From NCBI GenBank assembly GCA_036276235.1, contig DATBDZ010000324.1, positions 1 through 22,070 on the forward strand: DNA of 22,070 bases, given 5' to 3'. The notes under the pieces are model-generated. The model had not been told where the DNA came from. It searched no databases and was given only the letters and a program-made list of their open reading frames with translations. The stretch's first letter is position 1. Every line of letters begins with the position of its first letter. This document shows, piece after piece, positions 1 through 7,324 of this stretch. The translations under genes were made by a program, and so were the position numbers. The DNA is from JANWHF01 sp036276235 (GTDB taxonomy: Bacteria > Planctomycetota > Phycisphaerae > Tepidisphaerales > Tepidisphaeraceae).

Positions 1-1
1 G

Positions 2-802
2 GAAAACGGCGGCGGCAAGCTCGAGGCGGCAATCGTCACCTACAAAAATCGCGACGGCGTTACTGTCCATCTTGATGCCGCTTTGCACGTTGCGGAGAAG
101 GCGTACTACGACGGGATGAACAAGACCTTCGAGGGGTACGATGTCCTGCTGTATGAGATGGTGAAGCCCAAGGACATGCCGCCGCCGGAGCCGGGGTTTA
201 AATCCGGCAGCACGATCAGCTCCTTCCAACGATTTCTCAAGGATGTGCTGGCACTCGATTTTCAGCTTGATGATATCGACTACACGAAGCCCAACTTTGT
301 GAATGCCGATCTGGATTACGAAACTTTTTCCCGCATGCAGACCGAGCGCGGCGAATCGATCCTGGGAATCATGCTCCAATCGATGCTGCGCGAGATGAGC
401 CGCGAGGCGGCGGGGAATGGCAAGGCCAGCAACTTCGGCATGTTCGAGCTGCTCGTAGCGCTGCGCGCTCCCGATCGCGCGCGGCAGCTCAAGCTGCTGC
501 TGGGCCGCCAATTCGATGACATCGAAGACCAGATGGCCGGCCTCACCGGGCCCAATGGCTCGGTCATCATCACCGAGCGAAACAAGGCGGCTCTCGATGG
601 CCTCAAGAAAGCGATCGCCGACGGCAAGAAAAACATCGGTATCTTCTACGGCGCCGGCCACATGCGCGAGATGGAATCCCGCCTGATGGCAATGGGCTTC
701 AAACAAACCAGCATCGAATGGCGCGTCGGCTGGGACATGAGCATCAAAGCCGGCGACCCCACAACACGGCCAATCCCCTTCACGCAGCCGGCGGGACAAT
801 GA
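2..802 (+). CDS. TraB/GumN-like family protein, 3' part of gene (5' truncated)
   Basis: The frame is open from the window edge to the stop at 800-802, so the gene starts upstream; about 266 residues are visible. An early block (HVAEKAYYDG, then GYDVLLYEMV) resembles the TraB/PrgY/GumN family segment in which a conserved histidine precedes a strand ending in a glutamate. A C-terminal block (ITERNKAAL, then GKKNIGIFYGAGHM) resembles the family's second half, with an arginine-asparagine pair and a G-x-GH motif. Members are thought to be metal-dependent hydrolase-like proteins, some extracytoplasmic; the substrate here is unknown. A TTG at 83-85 could initiate, but homologous-looking sequence runs upstream of it, so it is not taken as the start. 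The family assignment rests on motif memory and is moderately sure. Confidence 0.7.
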   Translation, partial: ENGGGKLEAAIVTYKNRDGVTVHLDAALHVAEKAYYDGMNKTFEGYDVLLYEMVKPKDMPPPEPGFKSGSTISSFQRFLKDVLALDFQLDDIDYTKPNFVNADLDYETFSRMQTERGESILGIMLQSMLREMSREAAGNGKASNFGMFELLVALRAPDRARQLKLLLGRQFDDIEDQMAGLTGPNGSVIITERNKAALDGLKKAIADGKKNIGIFYGAGHMREMESRLMAMGFKQTSIEWRVGWDMSIKAGDPTTRPIPFTQPAGQ

Positions 803-806
803 TCGC

Positions 807-836
807 CACAGATGGACACAGATGAACACAGATAAG
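807..836. repeat. Three tandem 10-bp units (CACAGATGGA type)
   Basis: Three consecutive decamers, CACAGATGGA, CACAGATGAA and CACAGATAAG, begin 5 bp after the TraB-like stop codon. Similar CACAGATGAA arrays are familiar from intergenic regions of unrelated environmental bacteria. There is no coding role. Confidence 0.7.
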
Positions 837-865
837 ACAAAACCAAAAAACCGCCCGCGGCTGCC

Positions 866-934
866 GTAGGGTGTGCTTCAGCACACGCGGAAACCGCTCG
901 ATGCTCGAACCGCGTGGGCTGAACCGCACCCTGC
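866..934. repeat. Degenerate long palindrome, 25-bp arms
   Basis: The left arm (866-890, starting GTAGGGTGTGCTTCAGCAC) is imperfectly complementary to the right arm (910-934), with a 19-bp spacer. Each arm is itself partly palindromic. It lies between the convergent TraB-like and zinc-ribbon genes, so it could act as a terminator hairpin. Confidence 0.6.
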
Positions 935-940
935 GAAACT

Positions 941-1348
941 TCACGCAGCCGGCCGGGAATTGAGCGCATCGATCGCCTGGCCGCGGCCACGCAGATGCAG
1001 GATCGCGCCGACAATCAGCGCGCCGGCACATGTCAGCCATATCGGCAGCAACACGTAGATCGAGCCAAACGCAATGCCGATCAAACCGATCAGCAGCAAC
1101 ATCGCGCCGAAAAACATCTGGCAATTCCAGCGCAGCCGTCCCCTAGGCGGGCGGAGCCGCGAGAAGCATTGCATGCAGACGATATTGCGATTCCAGAGAT
1201 ATGGCTCTTCAAGATGCCCGATCGTCGCGCCGCAGATCTTGCAAGTGTGAGTGTTGGACGCCAGCACCGGCGTCGGAAGCTCGCCGCGCACCGGCGGTGA
1301 ATAATCCAGGACGGGCCGTGAAGGTTGAGGTTGATCCGGTTGCTTCAT
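941..1348 (-). CDS. Small zinc-ribbon, two-helix membrane protein, function unknown
   Basis: The 135-residue product has two CxxC pairs (C36/C39 and C58/C61) that look like a zinc ribbon. Two hydrophobic segments follow (about 79-97 and 100-118), separated by a short turn, and then a basic tail. The likely form is a cytoplasmic zinc-binding head anchored by a helical hairpin. The family was not recognised. The start ATG is preceded at about 12 nt by a GGAGAGG sequence that belongs to the inverted repeat at 1359-1484, so the repeat may supply the ribosome-binding site. The opposite strand is also open here, but only this frame gives a coherent metal-binding and membrane pattern. Confidence 0.6.
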   Translation of the reverse strand: MKQPDQPQPSRPVLDYSPPVRGELPTPVLASNTHTCKICGATIGHLEEPYLWNRNIVCMQCFSRLRPPRGRLRWNCQMFFGAMLLLIGLIGIAFGSIYVLLPIWLTCAGALIVGAILHLRGRGQAIDALNSRPAA

Positions 1349-1358
1349 TGGCTAAGAA

Positions 1359-1484
1359 CCCTCTCCCCTGTACTCAGGGGAGAGGGCAGGGTGAGGGGAC
1401 AGCGTGTCGCGATATCGCGCGGTTCGCAAGTTGACGCGTTCGTCCCCTCACCCCAACCCTCTCCCCTGAGTACAAGGGAGAGGG
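1359..1484. repeat. MITE-like inverted repeat with 42-bp arms
   Basis: The left arm (1359-1400, CCCTCTCCCC...GTGAGGGGAC) and the right arm (1442-1484) are nearly perfect reverse complements around a 41-bp centre. Each arm also contains a smaller hairpin (CTCTCCCCTG with CAGGGGAGAG). No ORF lies in the centre. The CCCTCTCCCC/GTGAGGGG theme recurs in intergenic DNA of many bacteria. It abuts the 5' ends of the zinc-ribbon gene and the 3' end of the kinase-like gene. Confidence 0.7.
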
Positions 1485-1526
1485 AGATAATACTCCACCC
1501 TTCCATGCTTCGTCCGCTCGCTTTAC

Positions 1527-2645
1527 TCAAGAAGCCTTCGCCGGCATCGTCGTCCGGGCACCGTTACCAACGTACCCCTTCTTCTCAAACCATTCCAACG
1601 CCTCTTCAACACCACTAAACACCCGCGTCGCCGTTTCCGTTACAAACGGTGATGGCGGATTCTTGCCTCGCCAGATCACATATACTTCCTTGCCGCCTTC
1701 GAAGGCATGATGCAGCTCGCGCTCTACGCCGCTCGAAAGCGCGGGGCGGCCGCCGGGGAGTTGGGGGATCAGGCTGATGATCATGTCTGATTGATCGATC
1801 ATCTTGAAATCGCGCGCGTAAATCTGACCCATGATGTCGCCGCTGATCTGCGCCACGTCGGCGGTCTTGAGCGTGATCGGCCCATCCGCCGCCGGCACTT
1901 CGATCGTCGTCTGCCCTTCGCGCAGCGCGGCGATCGCCAGCGTATGCAGCGAGAATTCATCGACATCCGCCGGGTCGAAGCAGATCAGATGCTCGTTCAT
2001 CGTCCGCTTGAAAGCATCGATCTCCGCCAGCGTATCGGGGAGATCCATTACATGCGTGATCGGAAACGAGAGATAGGCCTTGCGCCGGTGTGGCTCAAAC
2101 ATCAGCCGAAACAACGTCTGTATCGCCGGCGCCCCACGCCCGCGCGACAGCATGAAGAAGTGCCCGTGCCCCGCGAGAATGTTGGCCAGAATCTCCGTCG
2201 CCAGCAGCTCCTCCTCGCGCCAGACCATGATGTCCTTGAGGCTATGATCGATGTCATGCTCGCGAAGCAGCCGCTGATGCACGCTCTCGACATTATCCAG
2301 CAGCGTCACATACGTGTCGGCGTTAAACGCCTTGGTCTGATCAAAATCAAAAGCGGCAAACAATCCATGCTTCCAGCGAAACGTCGCATGCGTGTTTACC
2401 AGCACATGCTCATGCCGCGCGGCCACGCTCAAAATCTCCTTAAAAACCGCGCGACGGAGTGTGTTCAGCCGCCCGATCGGCAGATTCAAAATCCGCCCCG
2501 CCGGCACATCCGGCGCCTCGGCGTACATCATTCGCCCCACATGACAAATCTCCAAATCAATCCCCCGCTCAACGGCATAAGCCTTCAGCGCCTCCAGATA
2601 AGGCCCTTTATCGACGCCGACTTGTCCGGTAACCATTGCGCGCAT
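1527..2645 (-). CDS. AdkA-like P-loop kinase domain fused to a nucleoside 2-deoxyribosyltransferase-like domain
   Basis: The product is 372 residues. Residues 1-185 resemble archaeal-type adenylate kinase (AdkA): a P-loop-like VTGQVGVDKG at the N-terminus, HVGRMMYAEA, VLVNTHATFR and a helical WREEELLATEILANI region. The P-loop is atypical, with Asp before Lys and Gly where Thr or Ser normally follows, so ATP hydrolysis is uncertain. Residues 188-355 look like a nucleoside 2-deoxyribosyltransferase/Rossmann-like fold: AYLSFPIT at its start, D284-Q-S-D287 and then GVERELHHAFEGGKEVYVI, whose E310 matches the family's catalytic glutamate position. Roles in nucleotide salvage or nucleotide sensing are both possible. 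No partner gene is adjacent. An internal ATG four codons in is an alternative start. Confidence 0.72.
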   Translation of the reverse strand: MRAMVTGQVGVDKGPYLEALKAYAVERGIDLEICHVGRMMYAEAPDVPAGRILNLPIGRLNTLRRAVFKEILSVAARHEHVLVNTHATFRWKHGLFAAFDFDQTKAFNADTYVTLLDNVESVHQRLLREHDIDHSLKDIMVWREEELLATEILANILAGHGHFFMLSRGRGAPAIQTLFRLMFEPHRRKAYLSFPITHVMDLPDTLAEIDAFKRTMNEHLICFDPADVDEFSLHTLAIAALREGQTTIEVPAADGPITLKTADVAQISGDIMGQIYARDFKMIDQSDMIISLIPQLPGGRPALSSGVERELHHAFEGGKEVYVIWRGKNPPSPFVTETATRVFSGVEEALEWFEKKGYVGNGARTTMPAKAS

Positions 2646-2915
2646 GGAACATATTGTAGCTCCGGGCGGTTGGATGAAGTAGTCGGGATGTGTGAAGAAT
2701 TGATTGAGGCGAGATTTCCGTCACCGGTTTGGGAGCGCGCCAAGATTGCAGGCAGAAGACCGCGAAGCTCGGGCACTGTCATGCTGACTAGCCACGTGCC
2801 TTCGGCACACCCGCGAAGCGCGAAAACGGCGGGCAGTGCCCACCCTACGATGACGCGGCGCGTAGGGCGGGCACTGCCCGCCGCGTTTTCAGAGCAGTTG
2901 AGTGGAAGCTAAGCC
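2646..2915. other. Intergenic region between divergent genes, with palindrome
   Basis: This 270-bp gap separates the divergent kinase-like and membrane-protein genes and should hold both promoters, though no convincing -35/-10 pair was identified. Its distal third is the palindrome described separately. The remainder holds no supported gene. Confidence 0.5.
2823..2889. repeat. Long palindrome, 27-29-bp arms (GCGGGCAGTGCCC type)
   Basis: The left arm 2823-2849 pairs with 2861-2889 around an 11-bp centre, with one 2-nt bulge and one mismatch. Each arm contains its own inner palindrome (GGCGGGCAGTGCCC). It ends 26 bp before the start codon of the downstream gene, so it lies in that gene's 5' leader region. 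Confidence 0.75.
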
Positions 2916-3800
2916 ATGAATGAACAGAGGTATCATGCCGGGCGAACGCTTCTCGATTATGGCCGTCAGGACCTGAGACTGCGGCGAGTGGTGCGACGGC
3001 TTTGCGTGGTCATTGCGGTGCTGCTGCTTCTTGGCGGCGCGCTTCGCGTTGCAACGCCGAGTGTGCTGCGAATTCGCGATCAGCTCGCCGTGCAGCCCAG
3101 GCGAAAGGCGCTCTACGAGCGCTGCATGAATCACACGTATCCCCCGCGCACACTCGTGTTTGACGAGGCGATGGACACGCTTAACATTCCCATGTACAGC
3201 GATCCGTACCTTCCAAGCCCGCCAAGACCAGGGGCACATTCGGTTCCGGAGCAACGCACGTTCATCGGCTATCAATTGTTTTGGCCAGCTCCGCCGAACG
3301 CCTCCCAAACGGCGGACTGGCTTGACCTCGCGGACCTCAATTTCAGGTACTACAGCCCTTGGGGATCCGTCAAATGTGCGCACAACTGCCGACCGACCAA
3401 GTCGTACACTCAGAATGATGCGTACTACGGAGGCTCTGACGAGCTGTTTCGCCATAGCAGGCGCTCCCGCGATGGGAACGTTCAACTGGTGTTGATCGGC
3501 TTTGATCCTCCAGCATTCATGGCTGGCAGCATTCTGCCATTCCGCTCGCAGGTCGTAACGATGCATGGCCAATTTCAAAGTCTGGAGTATTCCGGTCAGT
3601 GGGAATTGAACTTGCTTTTCAATTGTCCGCCGACACAACCTCTGAAGCTCTACGCCGGCCAGGCGGACCCCTCTGACGAATCACATTTCACAATTGATTA
3701 TTCAACGCCGGCCGGCGAAGGCGTCATCGACGGATGGCTTGTTTCCCACAACTTCGTGAACTTGAGAATTCGCAATGGGCCGGCCACGGAGAATTGGTAG
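2916..3800 (+). CDS. Hypothetical membrane-anchored protein
   Basis: The 294-residue product has a basic N-terminus (RLRRVVRR) followed by a single hydrophobic helix (about 29-43, VVIAVLLLLGG). This predicts an N-in anchor with a large domain outside the cytoplasmic membrane. The outer domain is rich in aromatic residues and proline and has a few cysteines (in NHTYPP-flanking, KCAHNC and LFNCPP regions). No family was recognised. A GGAAG at 2904-2908, seven bases before the ATG, supports the start. A 249-residue frame is open on the other strand (2889-3638), but it lacks comparable signals. Confidence 0.6.
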   Translation: MNEQRYHAGRTLLDYGRQDLRLRRVVRRLCVVIAVLLLLGGALRVATPSVLRIRDQLAVQPRRKALYERCMNHTYPPRTLVFDEAMDTLNIPMYSDPYLPSPPRPGAHSVPEQRTFIGYQLFWPAPPNASQTADWLDLADLNFRYYSPWGSVKCAHNCRPTKSYTQNDAYYGGSDELFRHSRRSRDGNVQLVLIGFDPPAFMAGSILPFRSQVVTMHGQFQSLEYSGQWELNLLFNCPPTQPLKLYAGQADPSDESHFTIDYSTPAGEGVIDGWLVSHNFVNLRIRNGPATENW

Positions 3801-3807
3801 GTCGAAA

Positions 3808-6027
3808 TCAAGTCACCACCAATTGCGGCTGATTGAACGCGGATTCGCGCGAGTTGAAATTGAACGACACGTTTGACCCGACCGCCCCGCGCACGTTGAA
3901 GGCTACCACCTTGTGCCCTTGCGCGAGCTGTGATTTCACGTATGCCGTCACATCGAAGACGTATAGCCGCGGCGTGGTGTCTGTGATCGTTTGCGTGGCC
4001 AGCACAGCACCGCCGGTGTTGGGCATCTTGTTGAAATCGATCGTGCTCTCCGACCAGGATGTGTCGGAGGAGAAAACCGACATTCCAATGTTCGACTGCG
4101 AGCTGTCACTGAGATTCCCGTACAGCTCGAGCTTAACGGAATTGACATTGCTGAGCGTGGAAAGATCGAACTTGAGGAACGCCTGATGGCGATCGCCGGT
4201 CGTCGTGCTTCGGCGAACCTGCAACTGGTTGGCGCTGCCAAAGTTTTTGTTGGCGTTGGATCCATCCTGCACGAACGCATCGGCGGTTGGCACGAAGGTC
4301 TTGCTGTCGTTATCGAGGATGTTGATCGTCGTGTTGATCGGCGGAACGACGTTGTAAAGCAAGTTTGAATTGATCGTAAACTTGGCCGTCTCCGTTCCCT
4401 CGGCGATCGCATCATCGATGGGCGTGAGCGTCACCAGCGCAAAGCTCTGCCCCGCTGGAATGTCAACCGAAGGCGGCGCAAGCGGATGCCCGAGCTGAGC
4501 GATGAATGGAATGGTCATTCCGCTGAGCGTGTAATCCGCGGTATGAAGCCGCAGCGCGGCAAGGGTGGGCGGCGTCGCTGTTCCGCCGATCGTGAAGGAA
4601 ACCTGCGTGTCATAAGGCAGAATCTCGCTGCGCGTCACGATGAACGTGACCGGCGTCTGGCCCTGCTCGCTGGCGTTGGTGATGAAGGCGGCGACAGTGA
4701 CATCCGGCTCGCTATCGAGAATGCGCGCGGTGCAGAACGATCCGCCGCCCGAGGCGACGATGCGATCACCCATGTACGCCAGGCCATTGGCGCTGGCCGC
4801 CGCGCCGCTGAAGGAGGCGGTGATGCGCCCGCCGGTGCCGAAAGCGTTGTCGAGCAGGCCGTTGCTCGTCAGGCTTGCGATTGCCATCTTGTTGCCGGCG
4901 CTTCCTCCGACGATCAGCCGATCGTTGGGACCGCGAAGCAGACTTGCGGCAACGTCTTTCCCGCCGAAGGAGAACTCTTCCCATCCGTTCCCCGCGTCGC
5001 CGAAGTGGGTGTCGATCAACCCGCCGGACGTCAAGCGCACCACGCCGAAGATGCTGTTTGAAGCAAGTCCGTTGTCGCTAAAACTCCCGATGGTTCCTGA
5101 AATGACGGCTTCGCCGTTTGATTGAATGACGACGCCGGTCGCCTCCGCGCCGTTGATGTGGGCCGGGCGAAAGACAAACTGCCCCTGCGCGTGAAACGAG
5201 CTGTCGAGCGTGCCGCCGGGCGTGACGCGTAAGACGGCGAAGTCCTCGAAGCTGTCATCAAAATCCTGCTCGATGCCGACCACCGTGATGGCGCCAAAAT
5301 GCTTGTTGGTTTTGGCGGTGCCGCTGTAGTCGATCGCCACGGCTGTCCCGAAGGCATCCTGGTCAAAATCAATCGTCTTGGTCCCATCTCCGTTGAAGGA
5401 ATTGTCACGTGTGCCGTTGGCGTTGAGGCGCATCATCGCCATCTCTCTCGTGCCGAAGTCGGTCATTTCGCTGCCAACCAGAATGATCTTCCCGTCGCTC
5501 TGCATCGTCATCGCGCGGATGGCACTGTCATCAGAGCCCAGGCCAAAGTCGAGCGTGCGAAGGCCGCCGCCGGCGAAGCTGGAATTGAATGTTCCATCCG
5601 CCCGCAGGCAGGCCACCATGAAGTTCCCGGCGCCCACGCCGCTGCTCCCGTCATTGTCCGACCCGCCGGCGATGATCGTTCCATTCGGACCAATCACGAC
5701 GGCATTCAGATCAGTATTGTGGTCGGCGTCGCCGTCGTGGAAGGTGACGATACCATTGTGATTGGGGCCAAAGGTCGTATCGGGGGAGCCGTCAAAGTTA
5801 AGCCGAGCCACCGCCGCGTCGGTGCCGCCCGACCCGTTGATCTTGAATCCGACGACGATGGTCTGATTCCCATAAACCGCCACGGCTTCGGAGACCATGC
5901 CGCCCACTTTGACCAAACCGGTAGACCCGAAGGAAGTATCCAGTGTGCCGGCACTAAGCAGCCGACGGTCTTCCAGCAGCTCAACCCGATTGCCAACCAA
6001 ACGCTTTGTCATCATTTTGCGGGGCAT
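3808..6027 (-). CDS. Planctomycete extracellular protein: delta-60 repeats, Calx-beta-like domain, DNRLRE/CBM96-like domain
   Basis: The 739-residue product starts with a basic stretch and the planctomycete extracellular N-terminal motif LEDRRLLSAG. About seven delta-60-type units follow to residue 435, each marked by a GTLDTSFGSTG-like block (GSPDTTFG, GTFNSSFA, GTRDNSFN, GTLDSSFH, GLIDTHFG, GLLDNAFG). Residues about 441-575 look Calx-beta-like (EGTETAKFTI, then INILDND). Residues about 576-739 match the DNRLRE/CBM96 carbohydrate-binding type (ADAFVQDGS, FLKFDLS, VKLELYGN, FDVTAYV). The role is probably cell-surface or matrix attachment, perhaps glycan binding. The start is set at the ATG preceded by GGAG seven bases upstream. 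An in-frame upstream extension to 6165 would read through heptamer repeats and is rejected. No dockerin or PEP-CTERM tail was seen. Confidence 0.85.
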   Translation of the reverse strand: MPRKMMTKRLVGNRVELLEDRRLLSAGTLDTSFGSTGLVKVGGMVSEAVAVYGNQTIVVGFKINGSGGTDAAVARLNFDGSPDTTFGPNHNGIVTFHDGDADHNTDLNAVVIGPNGTIIAGGSDNDGSSGVGAGNFMVACLRADGTFNSSFAGGGLRTLDFGLGSDDSAIRAMTMQSDGKIILVGSEMTDFGTREMAMMRLNANGTRDNSFNGDGTKTIDFDQDAFGTAVAIDYSGTAKTNKHFGAITVVGIEQDFDDSFEDFAVLRVTPGGTLDSSFHAQGQFVFRPAHINGAEATGVVIQSNGEAVISGTIGSFSDNGLASNSIFGVVRLTSGGLIDTHFGDAGNGWEEFSFGGKDVAASLLRGPNDRLIVGGSAGNKMAIASLTSNGLLDNAFGTGGRITASFSGAAASANGLAYMGDRIVASGGGSFCTARILDSEPDVTVAAFITNASEQGQTPVTFIVTRSEILPYDTQVSFTIGGTATPPTLAALRLHTADYTLSGMTIPFIAQLGHPLAPPSVDIPAGQSFALVTLTPIDDAIAEGTETAKFTINSNLLYNVVPPINTTINILDNDSKTFVPTADAFVQDGSNANKNFGSANQLQVRRSTTTGDRHQAFLKFDLSTLSNVNSVKLELYGNLSDSSQSNIGMSVFSSDTSWSESTIDFNKMPNTGGAVLATQTITDTTPRLYVFDVTAYVKSQLAQGHKVVAFNVRGAVGSNVSFNFNSRESAFNQPQLVVT

Positions 6028-6120
6028 GTGAAGTCTCCAAAAGACACGTACCACGAACAGGCGACGACAATAGCAACGGCAGGCAATGGCCGTAAGAACC
6101 CTAAAGAGGGCAGTGGGAGT

Positions 6121-6229
6121 AGTTTCCGGTTTCCGGTTTCGGGTTTCAGGATCAGATAGGGCCAAATCGGGATAGTTTCAGGTTTCGAGTTTCAGGTTTC
6201 AGGATCAGAGAAGCCCAAACCTGAAACCC
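6121..6229. repeat. Heptamer-array element, GGTTTCG/GGTTTCA type
   Basis: There are two runs of 7-bp units (AGTTTCC, GGTTTCC, GGTTTCG, GGTTTCA at 6121-6150; AGTTTCA, GGTTTCG, AGTTTCA, GGTTTCA at 6174-6203). A short opposite-strand copy (AAACCTGAAACCC, ending 6229) follows and can pair with either run. Both runs are followed by the same ATCAGA. It lies upstream of the surface-protein gene. Confidence 0.8.
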
Positions 6230-6582
6230 TTCCGTGAATGATACAAATGTTACAGCTGCGCCTGTGTCACAGCGGTGATGCTCATCGCGCAACCGATGGT
6301 GATGCGTAAACTTACGTCCTCAACGCCCGTGTTACACCACCGAAGGGTGTAACAGCCTCCGTGCCTTGTTGAGTGAGTAGCAGTAGGCTGGAATGCGCTT
6401 CCGGCTTTCCCCTTCGTGCCTCCGTGCCTTCGTCCCTTCGTGCCCCGGTGCTTCCATCCCTTAAAACTCGAAAGTGTCGCATTTGTCGCGTGCACGTGCT
6501 CGATGCGATGATCATAAGATACTGGCGTTAAACATCTTAAGAATTAAAACATCGGTTCCGATCATGCGACACTCTTCCTACA
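6230..6582. other. Intergenic region without a gene
   Basis: No supported coding sequence was found. The region contains a small hairpin (GTTACACC at 6331-6338 with GGTGTAAC at 6346-6353), the octamer array at 6411-6451, and a widely spaced inverted decamer (AGTGTCGCAT at 6473-6482, ATGCGACACT at 6564-6573). Confidence 0.5.
6411..6451. repeat. Tandem 8-bp units (CTTCGTGC type)
   Basis: About five degenerate octamers run in tandem: CTTCGTGC, CTCCGTGC, CTTCGTCC, CTTCGTGC, CCCGGTGC. This is a separate period from the 7-bp and 10-bp arrays elsewhere in the window. Confidence 0.7.
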
Positions 6583-6819
6583 CTAACGCGCCTGTCGCGA
6601 GGGCTGTCGCAACGTCACTGGCACTGCAAACGCCTCCGGCAATCCCTTCACGATCCTCACCGTCTCAACGCTCACCTTCACGACCTGCCCGACGAGGCGG
6701 ACAATATATTCCTCGTCCTCCTCGCGATTCGGATCGCTCTTGATGCCCGATCGCTTGTCCTCGCAGACCTGGTACTGGTCGATCACCCAATCCAGTGCCG
6801 AGCGGTTGCCGAGCCGATA
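6583..6819 (-). pseudogene. 3' remnant of a type ISP restriction-modification/helicase gene
   Basis: The translation from the repeat junction to the stop reads YRLGNRSALDWVIDQYQ, then DKRSGI, SDPNRE, YIVRLVGQVVKVSVETV. I recognise this as the conserved C-terminal end of large type ISP restriction enzymes/predicted helicases (normally well over 1000 residues). Only about 79 codons survive. At about 6818 the reading frame runs straight into the REP-type repeat (TAAGGGTGGTGCGCGAAAG), which also occurs inverted at 8068-8091. No remaining helicase or methyltransferase part is present in the window. The homology is judged from memory of the motif, but the run of matching residues is long. Confidence 0.7.
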
Positions 6820-6895
6820 AGGGTGGTGCGCGAAAGATGCGCCGGTTGGGGATGCCCGATTATTTCATCTGCTTGTCGCGCAGCGCCATTAGCGA

Positions 6896-7054
6896 TTAGC
6901 CGTCGTGCTTGCACGGCGCGTCCGGGACCGTCGTTAACCGAAAGGGCGCACGTTTAACGAAGACCGCGCTTGGAGAAGCCGGGTGGGGCGTTTTACGTTC
7001 GCGCGCGTGTTGGGTTTCTGCGTCGCTGGACGCGCCGTGCAAGCACGACGGCTA
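6896..7054. repeat. REP pair in inverted orientation (REPIN-like), left
   Basis: Two copies of the REP (TTAGCCGTCGTGCTTGCAC... at 6896-6928 and its reverse complement at 7027-7054) face each other about 100 bp apart. Each contains the perfect hairpin CGTGC-TT-GCACG extended by imperfect GCC/GGC pairing. Confidence 0.8.
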
Positions 7055-7324
7055 CTGAGCGCGCGGTAAAGATAGCGCGTTGTGCTTCGTCGAAGATCCC
7101 GCATTCTGCGGATTTACCGCGATGGCGCGCTTAGTTAACCCATCGCTCAGTAATCGGTAGCGGCGCTGCGCGGCGGGTGGGATGTAGGGCCGGGGGCGCG
7201 GACGGTGGGTTTCTTTGATGGCGCGGATTATTTTTTACCTGTGTGCTGCGGAGCGTCATTCTCGCGTAGCAGTCGGGCTTGACTTCGACAAGATTAGTCG
7301 AGTCGCGCGGCGCGTCTTTGAGCA
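7055..7324. other. Repeat-rich non-coding DNA beside the RAYT gene
   Basis: No gene is supported. An imperfect hairpin pairs about 7057-7069 (AGCGCGCGGTAAA) with 7111-7131 (TTTACCGCGATGGCGCGCTT). The segment 7150-7192 (GGTAGCGGCGCTGCGCGGCG core) is an inverted, diverged copy of DNA at about 8084-8125. Confidence 0.6.

Noticed and set aside
1791..2912. A 373-codon open frame on the plus strand opposite the kinase-like gene
   Set aside because: It is antisense to a gene with recognisable domains, its translation is arginine-rich without motifs, and high GC makes such antisense frames common.
2889..3638. A 249-codon minus-strand frame opposite the hypothetical membrane protein
   Set aside because: The plus frame has a good ribosome-binding site and an N-terminal membrane anchor. 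The minus frame has neither, though with no homology known the choice is not certain.
5299..6159. A 286-codon plus-strand frame opposite the surface-protein gene
   Set aside because: The minus-strand frame has delta-60, Calx-beta-like and DNRLRE-like domains. The plus frame shows no motif and ends in the heptamer repeat.
6028..6165. Upstream in-frame extension of the surface protein
   Set aside because: It would translate the heptamer array (ETRNRKPETT) and ignore the GGAG-ATG start pair that directly precedes the LEDRRLLSA region.
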